Source of the DNA: Halobellus inordinatus
Lineage (GTDB): Archaea > Halobacteriota > Halobacteria > Halobacteriales > Haloferacaceae
Assembly: GCF_024464655.1 (NCBI RefSeq)
Contig: NZ_JANHAV010000004.1
Span: 124,001-188,000, forward strand
Length of the DNA stretch: 64,000 nucleotides
Direction of reading: 5' to 3'
The translations under genes and the position numbers were made by a program. The notes beneath the pieces are model-generated. The model saw nothing but the letters and a program-made list of their open reading frames with translations, made no database searches and was not told the DNA's origin. This document shows, in pieces, positions 1 through 7,054 of this stretch. Numbering within the stretch: position 1 is the first letter of the stretch; the number at the start of each line of letters is the position of its first letter.

Positions 1-295
1 TAGTGCTCGCGTCCCGTGTTGGCACGGCTCAATGAGGTCCATAGCCTGCATCTCAATACATTCCGTAGGCCGAGCGTAGCGATTGTCTCGTGAAGCCGAT
101 CTGGACAGATCCAGGCTTCGCGTGAACCACTTACCGCTATATACAGTTTCACTGTCCCCTAGTGGGACTGCTCTTCTTGAGGCCTACGGCTTTCGCGGAT
201 CTTTTGATTTTCGGCTCAGGTTCTGGGGGCCCTTCGCCGCCAACGAGGATCGAGCGTTCAACACCTCTTTCATCCCTTCGGCTATCTGTCGGGAA
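1..295. other. No gene recognised at window start
   Basis: No reading frame here has haloarchaeal codon or amino-acid character that I trust. The stretch lies downstream of the disrupted PQQ/PKD gene that ends at 296, so it may hold its 3' untranslated region or an unrecognised repeat. Confidence 0.4.
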
Positions 296-2490
296 CTAGT
301 CCCGCGGGCGTCTGTCGTGGAGCCATTTGATGAGAGCGGAACTACCAGCGACACCCCCGAGTGCCGTGCCGATACCAAAACCGGGGGCTTCACTGGATGT
401 CGGATCACCGTTCTGGTCGCTTCCATCAGCGGACCCGCCTTCTGACTGAGCTTGTATTGTCACACTGTCTGTGTACCGATTGACGTCATCCTCATCGTCA
501 CCACGATACCATATTGCGATCCCACCCACATCGAATTCGCCTGGCTCATTCGCCGCCAAGCGAATACTAATGCTCGATTGGCTTGCCGGGTCGATAGTTT
601 CTACTGCATTGTACTGATTTGACCCTGAATCAGCACCTGCCACACTGGACACAGATATGCCACTCGGGGTATTGATCACTAACTGTACAGTTACTTCTTT
701 GTTTGAAAGATAGTTCACGATGCTAAGTGTAATGATAGCATCCTCATCAAGTGTGATTTCTGTTTGCGTCCCCGTGAATTCAAAATTCACTTGCTGTTGA
801 ACCACCGTAACTTGCTTTTCAGTACTGGCTTCGAGTCCGTCATCGTCGGTGACTCGCAATTTGACGTTTTTATCACCGGGCTCTCAAAGGAGTATTCGAC
901 AACGTCCCCGTCAATATGATATCCTGAGTTGGGATCCTGGTCGATATCCCACTCATATTTTTCAATCATTCCATCCGGGTCAGATGACGCGGTTCCCTCA
1001 AAGGTCACTGAATCACCAACTTCTGGTTCATTTGGTGAATGTGAGATAATTGCCTCTGGGACCTGATTCGCTCGAACGACGTCTACGCTTTTTGAAATTG
1101 TTGCAGAAGCATCCTGATCATCGGTTACTGTTAATTCGACATCTTTCCTGCCTGGCGTCTCGAATACTTTTGATACAATTTCACCAGTACCGGGACCAAG
1201 ATTTGAATTCCCGAACGTCCAATCATACTCCACGATCGACCGGTCATCAGTCGATTCACTTGCATCGAATGTCACCTCGGTATCAACACGGGGATTTCTA
1301 GGTGAATAACTGAAATCGGGGTCAGGTCGTTTATTCGGCTGATCAGTCAAAGCGTATACTGTCCCATCCTCTGTCCCAAAGTACACTTTATTATACGCGA
1401 TTGCCGGCGATCCAACGATCTCGCTGTCCGTCTCAAACCGGTTTAATTCTTCACCCGTATGCAAATCTAACACATAAAAATTGCCGTCGCGCGCTCCGAA
1501 ATACACTTTATCCCGTACGACTGCCACTCCACCAACCGGCGCCCAGTCCTCTTCGACTTGGAACTCCCAGTTTATTCCCATATCCTTTGACAGGCAAAAG
1601 ACACCTTCACCAAGCGGACTGACTACATATTCATCAGTAACAGCAGGCGAACCGAAGTTGTCGTCGGGGGTGTTGAACTCCCACTTTTTGGTGCCCAGAT
1701 TTGCACCGAAGGCCATCAAATCAGCATCAGAATTTGGAAGGTAGATCGTATTTCCCTGGACTGTGGGTGTTCCAACGTCGAAACTGTTGACTTCAATGTC
1801 CCAGTTGGAGGTCCCATCATTCAGGTCAATACTGTGGAGCGAAATAGGGCCTGCATAGTCCGCGAAATATACGGACCCATCAGCAATTGCCATCCCCCCC
1901 ACCGAGACTCGGTCGTGTACCCATTGTTGCCGTTGATCATCGATTGAAATTGAATGAAGACTCCCGGTTCGCTGGGATCCGTCTTCTTTCACAGCAACAA
2001 TTATCGAATCACGATTCCCTATCAGTCTGCTCACGTACTCTGAGTTTCCTGTCTCGATAGTCTTTGACCACCGTATTTCACCATTGCTGGGATCGATTTG
2101 GTGAATAGTGTCACCATAGTACGAATTTTGGCCATATATGTATCCATTGTGGTACGTCTCTATTGGGCCACTCCAGATTCCCTCTCCAGTCTCCGCATTT
2201 AATGCTAATCCGTTGGTAGATCCTAATGTCGTCGCAAATACTGTTCCATCCACGACCATAATATCTCCGATAGGATCACCCAAATTACGAGACCACTCTG
2301 TTTCTAATTGGGGACCAGGTGCTTCTAGAACATCTGAACTGCTCGTTCGTTTTTTATCATGTTGGGCCATTGGCCAGCCCTCTGCACTCAAATTTTCAGT
2401 CGCTTGAGCGACATCTATTTGACTTCCAGCTCCAAGAACTACAGGGACATATTGAAGTAATCGTCGACGAGTTGGATCCAGAAAGGTCAT
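296..2490 (-). pseudogene. Exported PQQ beta-propeller/PKD protein, one frameshift
   Basis: Two overlapping frames (2490 down to about 880, then about 880 down to 296) read as one protein of about 730 residues. It has an N-terminal TRRRLLQ twin-arginine-like signal, a PQQ/quinoprotein-type propeller (about residues 60-385, repeated blades with G.VYFG..DG..YAL), two PKD domains, then a C-terminal domain shared with four other proteins of this locus. The tail APGFG plus a hydrophobic stretch and RR resembles a PGF-CTERM archaeosortase signal. Frame is lost in the second PKD domain where CCGG is seen at 876-880. One extra G would restore the continuous reading ESPGDKNVKLRVTDDDG. The product was probably extracellular and membrane-anchored. 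Either the gene is broken or this is a sequencing error. Confidence 0.8.
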
Positions 2491-2510
2491 ACGGACTATT
2501 TACCTATTGA

Positions 2511-2524
2511 ATTTTATATTTTTT
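2511..2524 (-). promoter_or_regulatory. TATA-type promoter of the PQQ/PKD gene
   Basis: On the minus strand an AAAATATAAAAT run is centred about 25 bases before the ATG at 2490. This fits an archaeal TATA box driving a leaderless transcript. Confidence 0.55.
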
Positions 2525-2589
2525 CGGGTGCCACAAAATATGCACTTCTAAATTATTAATTTAGTGAGATGTAGTGTGAACAGCAAGTA

Positions 2590-3093
2590 CTACTGATCGT
2601 CGGGAGTTGTTGCGGCCGTATTTCTGACGTACTCATCGGCATCGTCGAAGACCGATGTTCCCTCTCGTCCACTGGGTTCGGCATCACTTCCACCCGATGT
2701 GTCGCTAGACTGTTCGTCAACCAGATTTTTCAACCGACGAGCAGCACTTGCGATCTCGTCAAGTTGTGCGTTTGCCGCATCGATCTGCTCGACAACGTCG
2801 GTAACCTCTCCCTGTAGTTCCTCACCGGCTGTGTTCTCGTCAGCCGCAAGTAGTTCGGTGATGACTGTCAGCGTCGTTTCGAGGTCACCAACTGTGCTGT
2901 CCACGTCGAGGAGCCGGCGGTGAAGTTCCGTGACTGTCTGAACAGTCACGCTTGGGTCAGTACGTACGTTATTCGGCCGGACATCATCGTCATCCGACGA
3001 CGGCTCCCCATCTTCGACGGAATCTGCATCGGAGTGCTCGTTCTCTGTGCTGTTTTTCGGATCGCGCTCGGGTTCCTGCGTTGGGTCGGACAT
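2590..3093 (-). CDS. Acidic coiled-coil protein, third gene of the JAMM operon
   Basis: The 167-residue product starts at an ATG lying one base after the stop of the upstream winged-helix gene, so translation is probably coupled. A longer reading to 3300 exists but would lie inside the upstream gene. Residues 1-45 are low-complexity and acidic. Residues about 55-125 form a heptad-like helix pair (VQTVTELHRRLLDVDSTV and later QIDAANAQLDEIASAARRL), suggesting a coiled-coil scaffold. The tail is again disordered. No enzyme motif, signal peptide or membrane segment is seen. I do not recognise the family. A role as partner of the JAMM and winged-helix proteins is inferred from the operon only. Confidence 0.8.
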   Translation of the reverse strand: MSDPTQEPERDPKNSTENEHSDADSVEDGEPSSDDDDVRPNNVRTDPSVTVQTVTELHRRLLDVDSTVGDLETTLTVITELLAADENTAGEELQGEVTDVVEQIDAANAQLDEIASAARRLKNLVDEQSSDTSGGSDAEPSGREGTSVFDDADEYVRNTAATTPDDQ

Positions 3094-3094
3094 T

Positions 3095-3649
3095 TCAGTC
3101 ACTCTCCGCTGTAATTTCGTCGATGGCTTCGCGGACCGTACGGACGGGCATTCCGGTATCGTCGGCGATGTCGCGGGCGGCCCCGCGTTCGAGATCTTCG
3201 ACGAATCGGTTGTTGTGCAGCGCCCAGTGACGAACTGCCTCGGTTGGTTTGAACGTGTATCTGACCGTTCGTCCGTCGCGGAACCGACCGATGAGACCAC
3301 GCTCGACGAGTTCGTTCAACTGCGTCGACATCCATGGGCGGTGTTTTGCCGACTGGAACTCGTCTACGATCTCGGGGAATTCGTGCTGTATGAGATCGAC
3401 GACCTCTTCGGCAGTACGGGGGCTCCCCATCTCCTGCAGTGCGTCCACAAGGCGACGCTGAGCGTCTGGCAGCTTAGCTGCTTTCTCCGCCGCCTGCGAC
3501 TCTTGATTGACAGTCGGGAGATATCCGAGGTCACTGAGCGTCTCTCGGAGTAACTCGGGGTTATTCTCCGCGAGGTCTCGAAGGCCCTCAGCAGTCTCGG
3601 CGTCCAGCTGCTGAAGCGCCGCTGGGAGCTTCTCGCTATTTTTAGTCAT
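3095..3649 (-). CDS. Winged-helix DNA-binding-like protein of the JAMM operon
   Basis: This 184-residue acidic protein overlaps the end of the JAMM gene by 8 bases and is followed one base later by the coiled-coil gene. The N-terminal half is helical with leucine-rich repeats of LRDLAENNPELLRETLSDLG type. Residues about 65-130 look like a winged helix: PRTAEEVVDLI, a second helix MSTQLNELVERGLIGRF, then a wing RDGRTVRYTF. A further helical segment (ARDIADDTGMPVRTVREAID) could be a second helix-turn-helix. No signal peptide is present, so it is cytosolic. It could regulate the locus or be part of the machinery. The family is not recognised. Confidence 0.8.
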   Translation of the reverse strand: MTKNSEKLPAALQQLDAETAEGLRDLAENNPELLRETLSDLGYLPTVNQESQAAEKAAKLPDAQRRLVDALQEMGSPRTAEEVVDLIQHEFPEIVDEFQSAKHRPWMSTQLNELVERGLIGRFRDGRTVRYTFKPTEAVRHWALHNNRFVEDLERGAARDIADDTGMPVRTVREAIDEITAESD

Positions 3650-4484
3650 CGCTCACCACTGCTTTCCGCGGGTTCTGGAACTTCGGTCCGAAGAGGGCCA
3701 GTTCGTGTCGATACTGCTCGCCCCGCCAGGAGACCGAATTGCTGCGGGCCGTCGGCGAGTGCCGTTCCGAGGGCGACGGGTTACTGCCGTGGTCCTTGTA
3801 CGCGTGGATCCCTTGGAAGAACTCGAAGTCGCCCGTCCCGAAGGCGTCGGCGAAGTTGTCTCTGACCTGCGCAGCACTCTGTCTGTCGGCGTCACTCGGT
3901 CGGGTCGAGCCGCCCGGGTGCGTGTGGAACCGGACTAACAGTTTGGGCGCCTTGCCGTTGGGATAGAGCGCAGCAACTTTGTTGGCCATCTTCCGACTGT
4001 AAGAGACGACGCTCCGACGCGTCGCTGACTTGTAGTACGACGGATTGTCGAGTCGGAACAGATCTGTTGGCGTCGTATAAGAATTGCCTGCGAGGACGTA
4101 CACTGTTTCGACGCGGTTGTGTGCCCCGTTGAGACCGCGTGCCTCGACCTTCTGCATAAAGTCGCGGCTATCGGGGAACACGAACGTCCCACGGTCGTAC
4201 GAACCGGATCCGGGCGATGGTCCTGTCGTGGGCTCGTCGGGTACGGCCGGCTGCGACGGCGACTGCGTGTCCGTCGACGCCGTCCCCTCACTTGAGTCCA
4301 AATCGAGGGAGATGGTGTGTGTCCGAAACCATCCACTACTGGAGCTGCTATCGTTGCTACTTGAGCTCCTAAAGCCGGTGTGTCCCGTTACTTCGATGTC
4401 CCATTCGCTATCGGCACCGTTTCGCTGGACGTCGTTCTTGTCGTCGTCTTCGTCGTCTGAGCCGCCAAAAATGTTGTCGAACAT
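3642..4484 (-). CDS. JAMM (MPN+/JAB) motif metallopeptidase-like protein
   Basis: The 280-residue reading starts at the ATG for MFDNIFGG; an upstream ATG at 4553 adds 23 unlikely residues. Residues 1-100 are Asp/Ser-rich linker. The C-terminal domain has Glu126 (in VETVYVLAG), then His187-x-His189-x7-Ser197-x2-Asp200 (HTHPGGSTRPSDAD). This is the full JAMM zinc signature of deubiquitinase- and desampylase-like isopeptidases. No signal peptide is seen, so the enzyme should act in the cytosol. It heads an overlapping operon with a winged-helix and a coiled-coil protein and sits among genes for exported proteins. No E1-like, E2-like or ubiquitin-like gene lies nearby, so its substrate cannot be read from context. 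Activity is inferred from the motif. Confidence 0.85.
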   Translation of the reverse strand: MFDNIFGGSDDEDDDKNDVQRNGADSEWDIEVTGHTGFRSSSSNDSSSSSGWFRTHTISLDLDSSEGTASTDTQSPSQPAVPDEPTTGPSPGSGSYDRGTFVFPDSRDFMQKVEARGLNGAHNRVETVYVLAGNSYTTPTDLFRLDNPSYYKSATRRSVVSYSRKMANKVAALYPNGKAPKLLVRFHTHPGGSTRPSDADRQSAAQVRDNFADAFGTGDFEFFQGIHAYKDHGSNPSPSERHSPTARSNSVSWRGEQYRHELALFGPKFQNPRKAVVSDD

Positions 4485-4608
4485 TGTGTGTTGCCGTTGG
4501 TTGGGTTGTACGTCGCTGCGTTTCGTATCTCCGTCGGCGAGACCCGCTGTCACTCCCCCAAGAGCGCGTCGATAGTGGCCCTGGATGGCTGGGGCGAGAG
4601 ACCGATGG

Positions 4609-5343
4609 TTATTTGCTGATATCGAAGCCGAGCTTGGGAGCGATATACATCATCCCCACGATGGCGAGTGCGGCGAGGAAGAACAGCAGAATCTCCGAAT
4701 CGAGATTCGAGAGACCCGACAGGATGCTGCTGCCATCGCTCCCGCCGCCGGTACCGCCAGTGGTCGTCTCCGTGGCCGGTTCGGTGACATCGAAGTAGAA
4801 CCGCTGGCTGTCGAGGTTCTGGCTCATCTCGGGGTGTCCCTCCGGCCAGTATTCGATTTCGGCGTCGACACGGGCTTCGCCGGTGTTTCGGCTGTAGACG
4901 TTCGCGGCGATGTCTTCAGTGTCAGAGCCGTCCGGCGTGATCGTGAACTCGGTAGAGACCATCCCGGCCGCGGTCGAACCCCAGTCACTACCGCCACTGA
5001 TACTCATCCCGGACTGGACCATCAGTCGCACCTCGACCACGACAGGACACTCTGCCTGATTGTCGAGGTCGAAACCACCCTCGATGCGGCCGGGCTGTCC
5101 GGCCTCGATCTGTTGGACAGGCGCGTAGAGCCGGGCAGCGTCCATCTGCGGAAGGCTCGGATCCTCACAGGCGGCTGCGGTCGTGGTATCCGATGCAGTC
5201 GGCGTTGACGTCGGCGTCGCGGTCGCAGTGGTGTTCGTCTCCTGTGCGCTCGCAACTCCGGCTGCTAGTGGGAACCCGATCGTGCTCCCCACGAGCACGA
5301 GCGAGAGCACCAGCACAGTGACCATACGGAATTTCGTGTTCAT
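4609..5343 (-). CDS. Exported, C-terminally anchored protein with the locus-shared domain
   Basis: The 244-residue product has a Sec signal peptide (residues 1-33, ending near VASA), a Thr/Ser-rich linker, and a domain at about 65-190 matching those of 6359-7012, 5533-6285, 7055-9916 and 296-2490. Landmarks are VVVEVRLMVQSGMSISGG, IAANVYSRNTG and EYWPEGHPE. A Gly/Ser linker and one membrane helix (about 218-236, ILLFFLAALAIVGMMYIA) follow. Two cysteines flank the start of the domain. The protein should be displayed outside and anchored by its C-terminus. It is divergent from 5533 and lies 124 bases upstream of the JAMM operon in the same direction, so it may be co-transcribed. Function unknown. 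Confidence 0.85.
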   Translation of the reverse strand: MNTKFRMVTVLVLSLVLVGSTIGFPLAAGVASAQETNTTATATPTSTPTASDTTTAAACEDPSLPQMDAARLYAPVQQIEAGQPGRIEGGFDLDNQAECPVVVEVRLMVQSGMSISGGSDWGSTAAGMVSTEFTITPDGSDTEDIAANVYSRNTGEARVDAEIEYWPEGHPEMSQNLDSQRFYFDVTEPATETTTGGTGGGSDGSSILSGLSNLDSEILLFFLAALAIVGMMYIAPKLGFDISK

Positions 5344-5375
5344 TGGCTACACTCTAACCTGTTATTTACCAGTTA

Positions 5376-5385
5376 CTTATATTTA
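5376..5385 (-). promoter_or_regulatory. TATA box for the 4609-5343 gene
   Basis: TAAATATAAG on the minus strand lies about 37 bases before the ATG. The surrounding AT-rich run stands out from GC-rich flanks. Confidence 0.5.
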
Positions 5386-5398
5386 CTGGTATCCATTA

Positions 5399-5415
5399 CT
5401 CGTAACCGGTACGAG
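5399..5415. promoter_or_regulatory. Inverted repeat between divergent exported-protein genes
   Basis: CTCGTA-ACCGG-TACGAG is a perfect 6-bp inverted repeat in the 189-bp divergent spacer. It lies just upstream of the TATA box of the leftward gene. A regulator site is inferred; no known motif is recognised. Confidence 0.35.
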
Positions 5416-5532
5416 TTAGGGTTATTGGGTCCCAGAAACTGCAACCAATCCGTCCGCCTGTCTCAGCGAAAGAGACAGACCGCGTTCTGGAAGACGAGAA
5501 AGTTTCATTGGGACTGTTACTTATTGTAGCGT

Positions 5533-6285
5533 GTGAAGCGCCGAGATCTCCTCCGTGGTGGGGCTGTCGCTGCTCTCACGACACTTTCTGGGTGTCTCTC
5601 GTCTAACCCACTCCAGGCAGAGGCAGCGTTCACCTATACGCCACCGAGTCCGGTGGTCGGTGAGAAGATCGTGTTCGACGCGAGTGAGTCGACCGCATCA
5701 AAGTGGGAATGGTTCTTCGATAAGTCACCGGGGCTCGTGAACTTCGATGCCGAAGGAGCGCAAGTCACACACGCGTTCGAAGAGAGTGGCGCACACACCG
5801 TAACGCTCCGGACGACAGCGCCGTTCGGAATCATCCCAGGGCTGAATATGGACCGGACGACGAAAACGGTCTACGTCGAAGAGCCAGAGGCATCTAGTCA
5901 AGACATAGAGAACCCGATTTCAACGTCGACAGACCGAATTTCGCTCCATCTCCGCGGCGTAGCCACGCGGATCAGCACGGACGAAACAGCCGTGCTTCAG
6001 TTCAGCGCTGTCAACCTCAATCCTGACGAGCGCCTCTCCATTCGGTTGGTGTTGAAAGTTCCCAGCGGGATGAGCCTCCGCGGCACGTCGTTGGCTGAGA
6101 GCGGCACCGGCCAGTATGCGGCGACATTCAACCTTCCACCCGGTGAGAGCGCAGGGACGAGTATTCGACTCGCGGCCACGCGCACGGGACACTTCGAAAT
6201 TGAGGGAATCGCCAACTACTCCTTCGACGAGGGGGACGAACAGACGCGACAAGGGACCATTCCGATCATCGTCACGGATAGCTAG
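5533..6285 (+). CDS. Tat lipoprotein with PKD domain and the locus-shared domain
   Basis: The 250-residue product starts at GTG. KRRDLLRGG followed by a lipobox LSGC (Cys21) marks a twin-arginine-exported lipoprotein. Residues about 32-115 form a PKD-type beta domain (FTYTPPSPVVGEKIVFDASES). Residues about 130-248 are the domain shared across the locus (LVLKVPSGMSLRG, then LPPGES and GIANY). This copy is closest to the C-terminal part of the 296-2490 protein. It is transcribed divergently from 4609-5343 and 73 bases before 6359-7012, probably in one unit. A ligand-binding or adhesion role on the outer face of the membrane is likely; no catalytic residues are apparent. Confidence 0.85.
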   Translation: MKRRDLLRGGAVAALTTLSGCLSSNPLQAEAAFTYTPPSPVVGEKIVFDASESTASKWEWFFDKSPGLVNFDAEGAQVTHAFEESGAHTVTLRTTAPFGIIPGLNMDRTTKTVYVEEPEASSQDIENPISTSTDRISLHLRGVATRISTDETAVLQFSAVNLNPDERLSIRLVLKVPSGMSLRGTSLAESGTGQYAATFNLPPGESAGTSIRLAATRTGHFEIEGIANYSFDEGDEQTRQGTIPIIVTDS

Positions 6286-6358
6286 TCCGGATGCCGCACA
6301 CACGACAACTCACGAGACCGTTCAAACCGATGGTAATCAGCACTGCGAACCAGGAACG

Positions 6359-7012
6359 ATGAGTAGGGGATCAACTTCGAGACGCTGGCGAACGGCCATT
6401 GTGTTGCTTGCGGTGGGCGTACTCGTACTCACGAGCGCTGCGGGCAGCGTACAGGCATCACTGAGCGATGATGCAACGCCATTCGGGGCGACGACGGATA
6501 CACCGTGTACCCAATCAGATGCGGCTTCGACGGGGATTAGTCACGTCCAAATTAAGGCGACAGATGAGACCATCACCACCGATACGCCTGCCGAAATCTC
6601 AGGGCAGGCGACCGCTCCACGTTCAAACCCCTGTCCACTCGTTGTGCAGATGGTACTGACGCTTCCATCGGGGATGTACGTCTCAGGAACGGATAACGTC
6701 AACAGCGGTGGTCAGGGACAACTTACGTCGTCGTTTCGGGTCTCACCAGGTGAGGCGGTAACGATGTCGGCGAACGTCTTCTCTCGGGACGTCGGCTCAG
6801 AAGTCCTCATCGTCGATTTCGAGTACTTCCCGGTTGGGTACCCAGAAGAGAGCAATCGGTTGAGTGGGTTCTCGATCGAGATCGACACCGAAACCCCGAA
6901 TCCGGGACCACTCGGTGAGACACCGACCTCGGAACCTGACGACAACCGGACGATTCTATACTCACTCGGTGGGCTCATTGTCGGTGCGCTTCTCGTCCTC
7001 GTCTTCCGGTAA
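6359..7012 (+). CDS. Exported, C-terminally anchored protein with the locus-shared domain (paralogue of 4609-5343)
   Basis: The 217-residue product starts at ATG 6359; an open frame continues upstream to 6116 but that part overlaps the preceding gene. A signal peptide occupies residues about 10-37, ending near SVQA. The shared domain occupies about 60-180 (VVQMVLTLPSGMYVSG, SANVFSRDVG, EYFPVGYPEESNRL). A final membrane helix (ILYSLGGLIVGALLVLVF) ends the protein almost without a cytosolic tail. ANV(Y/F)SR and EY.P.G.PE make it the nearest relative of 4609-5343, including paired cysteines before the domain. The two may form a pair in the membrane. Function unknown. Confidence 0.85.
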   Translation: MSRGSTSRRWRTAIVLLAVGVLVLTSAAGSVQASLSDDATPFGATTDTPCTQSDAASTGISHVQIKATDETITTDTPAEISGQATAPRSNPCPLVVQMVLTLPSGMYVSGTDNVNSGGQGQLTSSFRVSPGEAVTMSANVFSRDVGSEVLIVDFEYFPVGYPEESNRLSGFSIEIDTETPNPGPLGETPTSEPDDNRTILYSLGGLIVGALLVLVFR

Positions 7013-7054
7013 GGGCGGAAAAAGTCCGGTCCAGTGGTTCTTGGCTCCCTCTCG

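Noticed and set aside
83-445. Plus-strand open frame at the window start
   Set aside because: It runs antisense to the end of the PQQ/PKD gene, has no family match by eye and no promoter; treated as a shadow.
3642-4484. A ubiquitin-like conjugation (Bil/CBASS-type) defence operon
   Set aside because: A JAMM protein is present but there is no E1-like, E2-like or ubiquitin-like gene and no nucleotidyltransferase; the neighbours are surface proteins.
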